Positions 6,152 to 15,057 of a stretch of 34,467 nt of DNA are shown in pieces. Origin of the DNA: a virus; the IMG/VR virus record IMGVR_UViG_3300044451_000029, positions 1 to 34,467 of that record; one strand, given 5' to 3'. The stretch's first letter is position 1. Each line of letters opens with the position of its first letter. The notes beneath the pieces are model-generated. The model made no database searches. It saw only the letters and a list, made by a program, of their open reading frames with translations, and had not been told where the DNA came from. The position numbers and the translations under genes are program-made.

Positions 6152-9100
6152 CTATTCGAACATCGTGGAGTACCGTTGCCAATTTTCTTGGTAGATTCTC
6201 TGACGTTCAGACTCAGGGAGAAGCTGGTCAACCTTTAGGTTTTCCCGCTCAATTTGTTGCAAAGCCCGGGGGTGGGGCAAGTTATTCAGACGTCTCCACT
6301 CACGGTAGATGTCGTATTGAGAACGAAGGTGAAGGGAAACTACTTGTAACTCTGCGAGTTGCTTCTCTAACTTCGCCTTGTCGTACCCAGGGGACGGGTT
6401 GCGGAGCAGGCTGTGGATACGCTTGGCGTCTTTCTCAAGGCTGTACAGTTGAGACTTAATCTCTGTCATAGAGAAGCCTTGCTGAAGTACCACGTCGAAC
6501 GACACAGGGGCTAGACCCACGTTCTGCATGAACCCGTCGAACCAACCGCTGTTCCCGTAGATGTTGCCACCGATGATGGTGGTGGGGACGTTCCCCCAGA
6601 TGTCAGGGGTACCCTCGTCGTAAGCACCGGTCTTGGGGTTAACTCGGGCGGGACGTCCTTTGACTGACTCGGGTGCGAGCTTGACAATAGTGTTGACCCA
6701 AGGCGCCCACAGTTTGGTGTACGCCCAAGAAGACCGGGACATACCGAAGGGGTAGTTAGACCGCCCCTCTACAACGGTCTCGTCCCTGGGAGCGAACTGG
6801 TCAATGAAGGTGTGGTCAAAGATAGAGAGGATGGTGCGAGCAAAGGGGCTTCCTTCCTGTCTCATCCACTCAGCCATCGACTGCGGATTGCCTGCGTACG
6901 GGTTAGCCTTACTGTCTTTGGGTGTGGGCTCTTGACCTTGGAGGTCGATACCGAACATGGAAAGAAGTTTACCCGGTAGACCAAGTGCCCCAGCAGATGG
7001 AGACAGCGTGGCTAGAGGGTACACATAGTATTCATCTTCACCCGAGGGGGAGATAGAGGCGGGCACTTTGACGGGGATGGGCATAGACTCAGCTTGCCAA
7101 CCCGACCCCATTAACGCTTCCCAGGCGGCGGAGTCTTCTCGCTCGAAGTTGTTCTGGGTAGCCGACACAAGGTGTACATACCCGGAGAACTTGGCAGGGT
7201 TGGAGGCAATCCACCTAGCCGTTTCCGTAAACGCCAGTCGTTGGAACGTCCAGAAAGGCATGATGTATCTCATCAAGTTCTCGTTGGTACCAACTTGGTC
7301 GAACGTGTAAGAAGCTTCGCGTACCCATTTAGCCGCTTGAGCCGGGTCGGTGAAGTGGGGTAAGTTACTAAAGACCCGAGGGGTAAAGCCGGGGATGTGG
7401 CGTACCCAACCTGGGTCGTCTTTGGTTACAGCTTGGAACAAGGCGAACTTCAAGGCGTTGTCAGTGACCGTGTTCCCCATGTCAAGCAGTCGGTAGATGG
7501 AAGAGTCCATAGCCGAGTTTGCCCCGGAGATGAGACGGTCAATGACGCCTTTTAGAATGGGGTCGTTACTCGCTTTGAACCCGTCGGCGAACTCCCTGTG
7601 GTACCCGCCTTTTTGTAGGTAATTGAAGAACTCCTGAATAGACTCGCCTGGGTTGAACTTACCGCCGGCGGCAGAGGTACCGTAGACTTGAACGTCCACG
7701 TCAAGGATGCCCAGCTTAATCCCTAGGTTCCACATCTCCTGTTGAGAGTACTGTCCGCCCATGAACTCTTTCGAGGTACGAAGAGATTTGATAAGTCCCT
7801 CAGGGTTGCCTCGGTACCACAAGTTCTTCATAACGGAGTCGGTGAACAGTTGAGGGTTAATGCCTCGCTTCACCACGTTAGACAAGTTACCCAGGACTTG
7901 CATGGTCAACCATCTTGGGGTCGCCAACATTGAACCCGCCGTGTACTTGTAGAGAAGGTTGGCGACATCGCCCACCATAGACAAGATACCCGGCGAAGTT
8001 TGGATGTGGTACATGGCGTTAAGCTCGTCCGCCACAAACGGGTGCACGTAAAGGTCTTGTGCATACTTGGCAAAGTCCTCAGGTACGAACTGAGTTAGAC
8101 CTACGTCACTGAATCGTACCCATCCTTTAGGGGCGGGGGCGTCAGCGGTAGCGTGGACTGACATCTCTCCGATAGCCCCGATGAGTCCGTTCGCAATACC
8201 GGACTTAGCAGCTTTATCTTGTAAACCTTTCTTGTACAGTTGGAACGCTTCTGCGGGGTCGCTTAAGTAAATGCGGGTGAGGTTGTTGAACGGGAGGTCG
8301 TACTTCTGGGCAATGAACTTTGCAGACTCAACCGCGGTGAACGGTACCTTACGGAGCACGCCCATTTCGTTCAGCATGTCCAGTTCATCCGAGTCCAGTA
8401 CCCCATTCAAGGCGGCTAGTAGCTTGGAGTCGTCAGAACCGATAAGGTCTTCAAACGACTTGACTCCTAACTTTTCTCGCCACGCACTGTCCGCCACGTC
8501 TAGGACTTGCTCCATCAGCATAGAGTCTTCGGGTACGTAGTGGAAGAGGGTACGCGACTTACGGAAGTTATCGGAGGCGTCGGCAGTGTGTTTGACACCA
8601 CGTTCGCCAACCATAAACATTACCGTTTCTTTCAGTTCCCGGGGGAGGTACCCAAGAGTAACTTCATCCCCGAAGTTCATACCCATCTTGCTAGCTAGGT
8701 CGCGGACTTCGTGGTAGACCTGGGGAATTTGTCGTACGATACTGCTGAGGTCGTCCAGTTGAGACTGAGACAGACCCAAAGCCATCCCCTGTTTGTAAGT
8801 CTCGGCGAGTTTAGCTTGAAGGAACTTGGCGACCTGGGTGTTGGCGAACTGCTCGTCCATAATGTAAGGCGAAGCCTGAATCTCCATGAGGTCGGTCAGA
8901 AGTTCGTTGACGTTACGCTGGGGAATTTTGACGCCGGCATCTTTCAGGTACTGCTGGGCAGACTGCCAAGCCCCCTTAATTCGGGAACTCGCTTCGATGT
9001 CGGCAAGCATAGCGGCGAACTGTCCCTGCCCAACCCGTTTCAGGTTGAACAGCTGGTCTCGTACTTTGCCGAAGTCGCCGCCTAAGGTCGAGTCGATGTA

Positions 9101-12100
9101 CCGAGCCGCAAATTGTTGCACCCGGTTACGCGCCTTCTCGAACGAGGAGCGAGACAACCATTCACCTTTGGCTCCCCACCAGTTAGGGTTGAGGTTCTGA
9201 AGGTTGGCAAGTCGTTGGAACTCCATCATCTTCTGACCGTCCATGCCCGTTGCAGGGTTACGTCCGGACAAAGCCTTCATAACGCGGATGTGGTGAGAGA
9301 AGCCGCTGTCAATGTCAGACGCTTTCTGAGTCACGTCGGCAATCTCAGCCAACAGGTCATCGTGAGCCTTGGTACCGGTTCCTACTTCGGAGAGCTTTTT
9401 GTGGAGGCTGTCGAGTTTCTTCTCCATTTTGTTACGGAACTTGCGGAACTGACTGTTCTTGCGCATAGCCTCGGCAACAAGGTCGGTCTCAGCAGTCTGA
9501 GAAGTCATACGAGCGAACGAGGCGGTGGCTTCCTGGGCAGTGTCATAGTTGGTAATAACCTTCTCAATCTGTGCCCGAGAGAACTCACGAAGATTACTTT
9601 GAGTTTCCAGTAACGTCTCCACGTCCTCGCTGTGTCGGGTGAACTCCTCGCCCATAGCTTCTGCTACGCGTTGTTGCTGGTACTGGACAAGCTCTTGGGT
9701 ACTTTCTAAATGTCGTACCTGCTGAGCCTCAGAGGGGAGTACCTGGGCGGTGTAGTGGTCGAGGTACCGTTGAGCCTCGAGTGCTTCTGTAAACTCGTCC
9801 ACTTCAAGCTCGTCAATACCAGACCACACGTCCATAGCGTCCGCACCGTCATCGATAACACGTTCAGCGGCAACGTCGATAGTGGCTCCTCTGGGGGCGA
9901 CGGGCGTAACGTCAGCGTTGACTCCCTTGCGTAAGTCTTCCACGTTCACGTTGATAAGACGCACCGGGTTATAGACGACAAGCATTGACTCGCCGTTCTT
10001 ACCGGTGAATACCCCAGCGTCATACTTCTGTAGAGAATCAAAAACTCTTTCTTGGAAGGTACGAACGAGTAGAGGGTCAGCGTTCCCGATAGTTTCAGCA
10101 AGGTGCTCGGAGTAAGCGTCATAGACGTACCCGATTTCCCCGTCGTATTTGTCTTTAAATTTACGCCAGAACTCGTTGACCTGAGCCGGGTCGTCGTCCA
10201 TAACGTACCGGAAAGCGTCGCCAAACTCGGCTTCGAACTCAGCCTTACTCAGTCTGTGGTTGAGGTCGAGGACACTCTGCATGTTGGCGGTACTAACAGT
10301 TTTGACGTGAGGAGGAGCAGAGAAGTCGGCGTTGATATTCATGGGTACGTTCTTCGAGTTGAACTTCGAAGCCGCCGCCTCAGCCACTAACCGGTTCTGG
10401 GTAAAGTAAACGCCGAGACCCAACTCGTGAGTACCAGACCCGTTCTTGGGTAACCATGAGCGGATGTCGCCTTGGGAGCGAGTACCGTGTTGCCAGTAGT
10501 TATCCCCGATGATAGCCACAGGTAAGTTTTCCGTGGACGGTTTTACAGGGAAAGCACTCGTTGTCTTAGCCGCAGACCGTTGCTTGGGAGATACGATGCC
10601 TTCGTACCTAGCAAAGATTTCGTTAAGGACTTTATTCTGTTCAGGGGTAAGGTAATTAGACGCTTCGGACGCAACGAACTTGAAGCCGAACACGTGCTGA
10701 GCAGTGAGCTTAGAGGTGCCCCCTCTAATCAGTTCCCCTTCACGTCGAGCCTGTTTGTCCAGAATGACCAGTCGGTCGTACAGTTCGTTGGCGCCGGCGG
10801 TACGCATAACAGGGTGGTCGGGGATGTCCATCCCAGGTACCCCTTGCTTACGTAGGTCTTCAGCAATTTGCCTCTGGCTAACCTCCCAGTTGTCCATGTG
10901 GGCTTTGAGTTCCGCTTCAGCCGCACGAAGTTGTGGGTCGGAGTCTAACCGGTCAACAGCCCCGCTCAAGTCTAACTCGTCGACAGCGGCGGGAGGGACG
11001 TCGTCAACTTTAACTTCCCGGTCAGGAAGCGGCGGGTTAGATTTAATGTTGTCGTACTCGTCGATTACAGCCCCGAGTTGTCCATCAAGTTGGGCGGCGG
11101 GACGTACACCGGCGGCGTCGGACATCTCGTTAACTTCACGAATGACACGCTCAATCTCCAACGGGTTGTACTCTTTAGTGAGCAGCCGGTTGACATTGGT
11201 AAACACACCGGCAGTAGTCTCGGTGTCAAGGTCGGAGTTATTCAGTCGTACCAAAGCCTGCTCAAGTTGGTCAAGCAGTTCCGGGTTCTGTCCTTGGAGT
11301 TGTACGAGTTTGGCTTCTTCCCTTTCCAGTACTCGGTCGGGTGCCCCCTTTTCGTACAAAGAATCAATCTTCGCCTGTTGAGCGTCGATGGCTTCCTGAC
11401 TAAAGTTTTCGGTACCCCGTTTGGCACGCTGCCCGTTGATAAGTTCGCGGGACTTGTCGAGAAGAGGGTTGGCAAGTTCTACCTGTTTGGTTTCAATAGC
11501 CGCCCGTTGCATGTCGAGTTCCCCTAGACGCTGTTCTAAGGCGGCAGAGTCGAACACGCTGGGTACTTCCTGGGTAAGAGGACGGTCGCTCATGTCGTCC
11601 AGTCCGTACATCCCGCGGGTAGCCTGCACGTCTTGGAAGTCCTGCCGACCCACGTTGGGTAAGGAGGAAAGGCGTGAGTTGATGTAGTCGTCAACGGTAC
11701 GCAGACCGTCGAACTGAATATCTAAAGCCCGCATGTTAGCGGCGGTATCTTCTAGGCGGAGTACCGTCTCGATATACTGTTGCCCATTGTTAACAATCTC
11801 CGGAGCTTGAACTCCAAACGGGTTTAGGCTCGGGGGTAGGAGGTGGACGTTAGCGTCCCAGGCGGTACTAGGAGGGATGGAGTCACGAATAGCGGACTGT
11901 CGTCTGGTGTTGAGTTCTTTTTGTACGAGAAGTCTACCGATGTCTTCGGGGGTGTCGGCTTTACCGAGAGCTTGTTCCAAGGTCAGACCTTCGGACACAG
12001 CTTGGTCTAACTTACCGAGCATCTCCTGGGGATTAGGGGCCGGGGGAAGACCTAAAGCACGAGGGAACACATCAGCAACAGGTTGCACGTAGCCGCCTGG

Positions 12101-14077
12101 TAGAGTTACAGCGTCCACGGTCTCAACGTAGGGGGAGATAGGTTTGCCCCACCGTGCCCACGCGTCAGGGTTCGCTCGCTGTAACTCACGAAGTTCAGCC
12201 GGGGTCATAACCGTAGAATCAGATTTAACTCCGTACCGGTTACCGAAGCGGGCTAGGTCTTCTTCCGTTCGACGTACCAGGGTAATGTCAACCGGGTCGA
12301 TGGGACGGGCGGGGACACCAGGAATTAGGGTATTGGCAATGACTTCGGCCGTGTCCTCGTTCGGGGTAATGACCGAGGGTGCGCCTTTAACTGAGGGGGT
12401 TACATTGTAGGGGGGCTTGGGTACGAAAATAGTTGAGCCTGTCGCCGTAGGAATTTGGGTGGCAGGTAAAGGGGCAGGTTCCCCAAAAATATTTGCAAGT
12501 GATTGAGGCGGTACGGTTGTGGGAGCAGGAGTAGTTACGGAGGTAGAAGGAGGTACGGCCTTAGAAGGAGACACGACAGAAGCAGGAGGTACGACAGTAG
12601 AAGGCGGTACCGGCACAGGTACTTTACCCAAAGCTTCGGAAGTTTCTTGTAGGGTCTGAGCCGCATTATCTGCTCCTTTTTTCCATTTTGCAAGTTTGCC
12701 TAAGGCGAAGTCGATGGGCGGGTTAACGAACATGGACACAGCCGCTGTAGGGGCCGCGTTCATAGACCAGTGTAACCACCGTAGTTGGTTCTGTTTCTGT
12801 CTCGGGTCTTCAGGTACCAAGCCAATCATACCCAAAGTCTCTTGGAAGTTCTCGGGGGCGTCCCAAAAGATGTTCCCAGTCTTGGTTCCGATTTGCGTAC
12901 CTTCCGGTTCCATCCATCCCAGGTACTTCTCGTTACTGGCTCGGTTAACGATGGACAAGTCTTGACCGTATAAGGCTCGAGCAACCCTTCCCCCAAAGTT
13001 GATACCAGGGTCTTTCCCACGCATCCGAAGGAACGCGTCGCCAAATTCGTACACAGCCCCCATCACCAAGTTCTCGGGTAGGGAGAGAGTGTAGAAGACT
13101 TTACCCAGGAGGTTGTCGTCAAAGTCTCCCACAGGGTTTTTGACGGGTGCTTGTTGTAAAATCTGTTGACGACGTTCGCCACGTTGACCAACGTCACCTT
13201 TATCCCATATAAGTTTTTGTCGTCTAATCCACTGTTCGTGGGTCTTGCTAAGGGTCGGGTCTCCGTTAAAGAGGTACTCAGCGACTCTGTCCCCGGCCTG
13301 ATTAATTCCAGGAGCGTCTAAGAGGTTGGCGACCCCGATGGACAAGAGGTCTTTCAAGGCTCGGGTACCAAAGGTGACCGTGTTCATAGCCCCGTTGACT
13401 ACACGACCGAACCAGTTCTCCTTATCGAACGCCGACTTTAGACTCTTGCCTAGACCAGAGGTCAGACCGTTGAGACCTTGGCGAATTTCAGTCTCGGACG
13501 CTTTTCGTACAGGGTTGCCGGAGGCGTCGAATTGGGTAGAGGGGTTCACGCCGTGGTTGGAGTACGTGACATAACTGTCCCACTCTCTTTGTAAACTCCC
13601 GTTGAAGCGGTCGTTCCATTCTCGGGCGCGAGTAGCGGCAGACACATCGTTCGAGTTCAAGTCTGCGTACGGGTTGGTAAAAGTCTGTTGTTGTACAAGT
13701 GGAAGAATTGCCCCTACGTTATCGTCCGCTACTGCCTGTTCCTGGGCTTGGAAAAAGTCACGCTGTTTATCAAAAGACAAAGCTGAGCTAGGGACAACGC
13801 CGTAGCCCACAGGAGGTACGAAAGGGATAGAAGTTTGAATAGGAGGAGGCTGTGTTTGGGTACCCGGTAGTTCCGGGGCAGGAGCCGCCTCTTCTAGTGG
13901 TAACGAAGTTGACGGAGTCAACGAAGTTACCTGCTGTTTTTTAGGAGCCGGGGGAGCTGGGGGAGGTAAAGGGTCGGGTACTGACGCAGGTTGTGGGGCA
14001 GGCGCAGACTTGATATTCATCTTGCCTCTCGCCTGCACGAGTTCACTATCACGACGCTCGTTAAAAATGTTTCCCAT
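6152..14077 (-). CDS. Giant internal virion/polyvalent protein with ART-like domain
   Basis: 2641 aa, the last gene of the minus-strand virion arm, in the place where podoviruses keep their largest ejection protein. Visible parts: Pro-rich N-terminus (about 23-50); a Pro/Val/Ser/Thr linker with VPPS-type repeats (about 485-525); long helical regions (about 830-1010 and 1440-1620); an ADP-ribosyltransferase-like domain with YWQHGT (H1197), ELGLGVYFTQN (Y1224) and GKNGESMLVVYNP (E1363), the H-Y-E triad; and a C-terminal section with RYIMPFWTFQR (about 2270) of the type seen in large phage polyvalent proteins. No transglycosylase or RNA polymerase motif was found. ATG 14077 lacks a clear ribosome site; ATG 14020 (20th codon) has AGAGG 5 bases before it and is a good alternative. 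It is probably packaged and injected (inference). Confidence 0.85.
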   Translation of the reverse strand: MGNIFNERRDSELVQARGKMNIKSAPAPQPASVPDPLPPPAPPAPKKQQVTSLTPSTSLPLEEAAPAPELPGTQTQPPPIQTSIPFVPPVGYGVVPSSALSFDKQRDFFQAQEQAVADDNVGAILPLVQQQTFTNPYADLNSNDVSAATRAREWNDRFNGSLQREWDSYVTYSNHGVNPSTQFDASGNPVRKASETEIRQGLNGLTSGLGKSLKSAFDKENWFGRVVNGAMNTVTFGTRALKDLLSIGVANLLDAPGINQAGDRVAEYLFNGDPTLSKTHEQWIRRQKLIWDKGDVGQRGERRQQILQQAPVKNPVGDFDDNLLGKVFYTLSLPENLVMGAVYEFGDAFLRMRGKDPGINFGGRVARALYGQDLSIVNRASNEKYLGWMEPEGTQIGTKTGNIFWDAPENFQETLGMIGLVPEDPRQKQNQLRWLHWSMNAAPTAAVSMFVNPPIDFALGKLAKWKKGADNAAQTLQETSEALGKVPVPVPPSTVVPPASVVSPSKAVPPSTSVTTPAPTTVPPQSLANIFGEPAPLPATQIPTATGSTIFVPKPPYNVTPSVKGAPSVITPNEDTAEVIANTLIPGVPARPIDPVDITLVRRTEEDLARFGNRYGVKSDSTVMTPAELRELQRANPDAWARWGKPISPYVETVDAVTLPGGYVQPVADVFPRALGLPPAPNPQEMLGKLDQAVSEGLTLEQALGKADTPEDIGRLLVQKELNTRRQSAIRDSIPPSTAWDANVHLLPPSLNPFGVQAPEIVNNGQQYIETVLRLEDTAANMRALDIQFDGLRTVDDYINSRLSSLPNVGRQDFQDVQATRGMYGLDDMSDRPLTQEVPSVFDSAALEQRLGELDMQRAAIETKQVELANPLLDKSRELINGQRAKRGTENFSQEAIDAQQAKIDSLYEKGAPDRVLEREEAKLVQLQGQNPELLDQLEQALVRLNNSDLDTETTAGVFTNVNRLLTKEYNPLEIERVIREVNEMSDAAGVRPAAQLDGQLGAVIDEYDNIKSNPPLPDREVKVDDVPPAAVDELDLSGAVDRLDSDPQLRAAEAELKAHMDNWEVSQRQIAEDLRKQGVPGMDIPDHPVMRTAGANELYDRLVILDKQARREGELIRGGTSKLTAQHVFGFKFVASEASNYLTPEQNKVLNEIFARYEGIVSPKQRSAAKTTSAFPVKPSTENLPVAIIGDNYWQHGTRSQGDIRSWLPKNGSGTHELGLGVYFTQNRLVAEAAASKFNSKNVPMNINADFSAPPHVKTVSTANMQSVLDLNHRLSKAEFEAEFGDAFRYVMDDDPAQVNEFWRKFKDKYDGEIGYVYDAYSEHLAETIGNADPLLVRTFQERVFDSLQKYDAGVFTGKNGESMLVVYNPVRLINVNVEDLRKGVNADVTPVAPRGATIDVAAERVIDDGADAMDVWSGIDELEVDEFTEALEAQRYLDHYTAQVLPSEAQQVRHLESTQELVQYQQQRVAEAMGEEFTRHSEDVETLLETQSNLREFSRAQIEKVITNYDTAQEATASFARMTSQTAETDLVAEAMRKNSQFRKFRNKMEKKLDSLHKKLSEVGTGTKAHDDLLAEIADVTQKASDIDSGFSHHIRVMKALSGRNPATGMDGQKMMEFQRLANLQNLNPNWWGAKGEWLSRSSFEKARNRVQQFAARYIDSTLGGDFGKVRDQLFNLKRVGQGQFAAMLADIEASSRIKGAWQSAQQYLKDAGVKIPQRNVNELLTDLMEIQASPYIMDEQFANTQVAKFLQAKLAETYKQGMALGLSQSQLDDLSSIVRQIPQVYHEVRDLASKMGMNFGDEVTLGYLPRELKETVMFMVGERGVKHTADASDNFRKSRTLFHYVPEDSMLMEQVLDVADSAWREKLGVKSFEDLIGSDDSKLLAALNGVLDSDELDMLNEMGVLRKVPFTAVESAKFIAQKYDLPFNNLTRIYLSDPAEAFQLYKKGLQDKAAKSGIANGLIGAIGEMSVHATADAPAPKGWVRFSDVGLTQFVPEDFAKYAQDLYVHPFVADELNAMYHIQTSPGILSMVGDVANLLYKYTAGSMLATPRWLTMQVLGNLSNVVKRGINPQLFTDSVMKNLWYRGNPEGLIKSLRTSKEFMGGQYSQQEMWNLGIKLGILDVDVQVYGTSAAGGKFNPGESIQEFFNYLQKGGYHREFADGFKASNDPILKGVIDRLISGANSAMDSSIYRLLDMGNTVTDNALKFALFQAVTKDDPGWVRHIPGFTPRVFSNLPHFTDPAQAAKWVREASYTFDQVGTNENLMRYIMPFWTFQRLAFTETARWIASNPAKFSGYVHLVSATQNNFEREDSAAWEALMGSGWQAESMPIPVKVPASISPSGEDEYYVYPLATLSPSAGALGLPGKLLSMFGIDLQGQEPTPKDSKANPYAGNPQSMAEWMRQEGSPFARTILSIFDHTFIDQFAPRDETVVEGRSNYPFGMSRSSWAYTKLWAPWVNTIVKLAPESVKGRPARVNPKTGAYDEGTPDIWGNVPTTIIGGNIYGNSGWFDGFMQNVGLAPVSFDVVLQQGFSMTEIKSQLYSLEKDAKRIHSLLRNPSPGYDKAKLEKQLAELQVVSLHLRSQYDIYREWRRLNNLPHPRALQQIERENLKVDQLLPESERQRIYQENWQRYSTMFE

Positions 14078-14120
14078 AGTTCGTACCCAAATAGCCTATC
14101 GAACCAGTGTTAGCCAAAAG

Positions 14121-14426
14121 CTAAGTTCGTGGCACAGGCGCCACGAATTGGTACACGATAGAATCGGAAGGGTGAATCCACAGGTAGACGTTTGTAGTCT
14201 GTTCAGTGAACCAGATACCGATAGGGGTTAAGTCAAGCTTAAACCCTTGGTCAGCTGCTGACATAGCGGACGTGAGTCGCCAGTATGAGCCGTTAGTGAA
14301 AAGGTTCTGCAAGATGATACCAGAAGCCCCAGCGGGTACAGCCAAGGTGACCGCGTTGTCAGTAGTCAAAACGGTGGTGTTACCGACGGGTACGTGAGCG
14401 TCATGGTGAATACGACGGTTGCTCAT
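14121..14426 (-). CDS. Small virion-associated protein, unknown
   Basis: 101 aa. No family recognised. The sequence is beta-rich with VPAGASGIILQNLF and SDSIVYQFVAPV, similar in feel to small phage fibre or baseplate-accessory domains that present a beta sandwich. There is no signal peptide or membrane segment. A good GGAGG precedes the ATG by about 4 bases. It lies between the 203-aa putative receptor-binding protein (9-base gap) and the giant ejection protein, so a structural or adhesion role is likely by context. Confidence 0.72.
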   Translation of the reverse strand: MSNRRIHHDAHVPVGNTTVLTTDNAVTLAVPAGASGIILQNLFTNGSYWRLTSAMSAADQGFKLDLTPIGIWFTEQTTNVYLWIHPSDSIVYQFVAPVPRT

Positions 14427-14434
14427 AAAGCCTC

Positions 14435-15046
14435 CTAAAAGAGAAAAGTTGGTTGACTATTGTTAAAAAGAAAAAATCGTCCTGGCTTCCTCTCAAGGCC
14501 AGTACCAGTGTCAAAGAAATAGTTTTCGTTAGCCGTGTGTGCGAACGCTCCCCACAAGTAGATACCCTCGTTATTAGCGGGTAAAAATGAAGCCGTCCCA
14601 ACAAGATTACCAATCGAGGCAATCAAGTGAGTTGAAGGCGTGCTGACGTTCGATACCATTCTAAACCAACCGTTTGCAGCTTGGATAAGGCTAGCGGAAA
14701 GGACGTTTGACCCAGGGGGAAAAGGGTTCGCAATGTTGGGGAAAGCGTCAGTAAACCACCGGTCTCCACCAAAAGTGGTGTTACTGATGCCTACTGACGC
14801 TGCTGGGTTAGTGGGCACCATCTTAATGTAAAAGCTGACCCACGTCGCAGCCGCTGGGATAGGAATCTGAATGTAGTGGGTACCGAGAGTGGTGTCAGTC
14901 CTAAACTCGGCTACGTCAGTAGTCGTACCAACTGGGTTAATGACGTCAGGAGCCGCCACAACGGTAGACCGTACGGCTGTTGCCAACGCCACAATGTTTA
15001 CCGGTTGTGGAGAAATAGCGTTGTTTAAGTTGTAAAAGACTGGCAT
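14435..15046 (-). CDS. Putative fibre or carbohydrate-binding virion protein
   Basis: 203 aa. Beta-rich throughout, with WVSFYIKMVP (about 69-78), NGWFRMVSNVS and a GIYLWGAFAHTANENYFF segment near the C-terminus. This resembles the jelly-roll carbohydrate-binding modules found in phage tail fibres, where an F-Y-x-K strand and a W-G-A/W-G-x-Q strand recur. It could be a receptor-binding or accessory adhesion protein (inference from fold-like pattern, not a firm family match). AGGAGG lies 6 bases before the ATG. It follows the 1393-aa wall-degrading protein by 11 bases. Confidence 0.7.
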   Translation of the reverse strand: MPVFYNLNNAISPQPVNIVALATAVRSTVVAAPDVINPVGTTTDVAEFRTDTTLGTHYIQIPIPAAATWVSFYIKMVPTNPAASVGISNTTFGGDRWFTDAFPNIANPFPPGSNVLSASLIQAANGWFRMVSNVSTPSTHLIASIGNLVGTASFLPANNEGIYLWGAFAHTANENYFFDTGTGLERKPGRFFLFNNSQPTFLF

Positions 15047-15057
15047 AAATCACCTCC

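Noticed and set aside
6091-6459. 122-aa plus-strand frame starting at the terminator
   Set aside because: It starts inside the terminator stem, lies antisense to the end of the giant protein, and has no ribosome site or recognisable content.
8711-9613. Long plus-strand frames antisense to the giant virion gene (124 and 166 aa, among others)
   Set aside because: They are mirror frames of a strongly supported coding sequence, lack ribosome sites, and encode no recognisable domain. The GC content simply makes stops rare.
10704-11381. 225-aa plus-strand Ser/Arg-rich frame
   Set aside because: Antisense of a Gln/Glu/Asp/Leu-rich helical region of the giant protein, giving an artificial Ser/Leu/Arg-rich product.
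6152-14077. Virion RNA polymerase (N4-type) identity for the giant protein
   Set aside because: Size and position allow it, but I could not find the T7-like RNA polymerase motifs, while the ART-like and polyvalent-type segments are visible.
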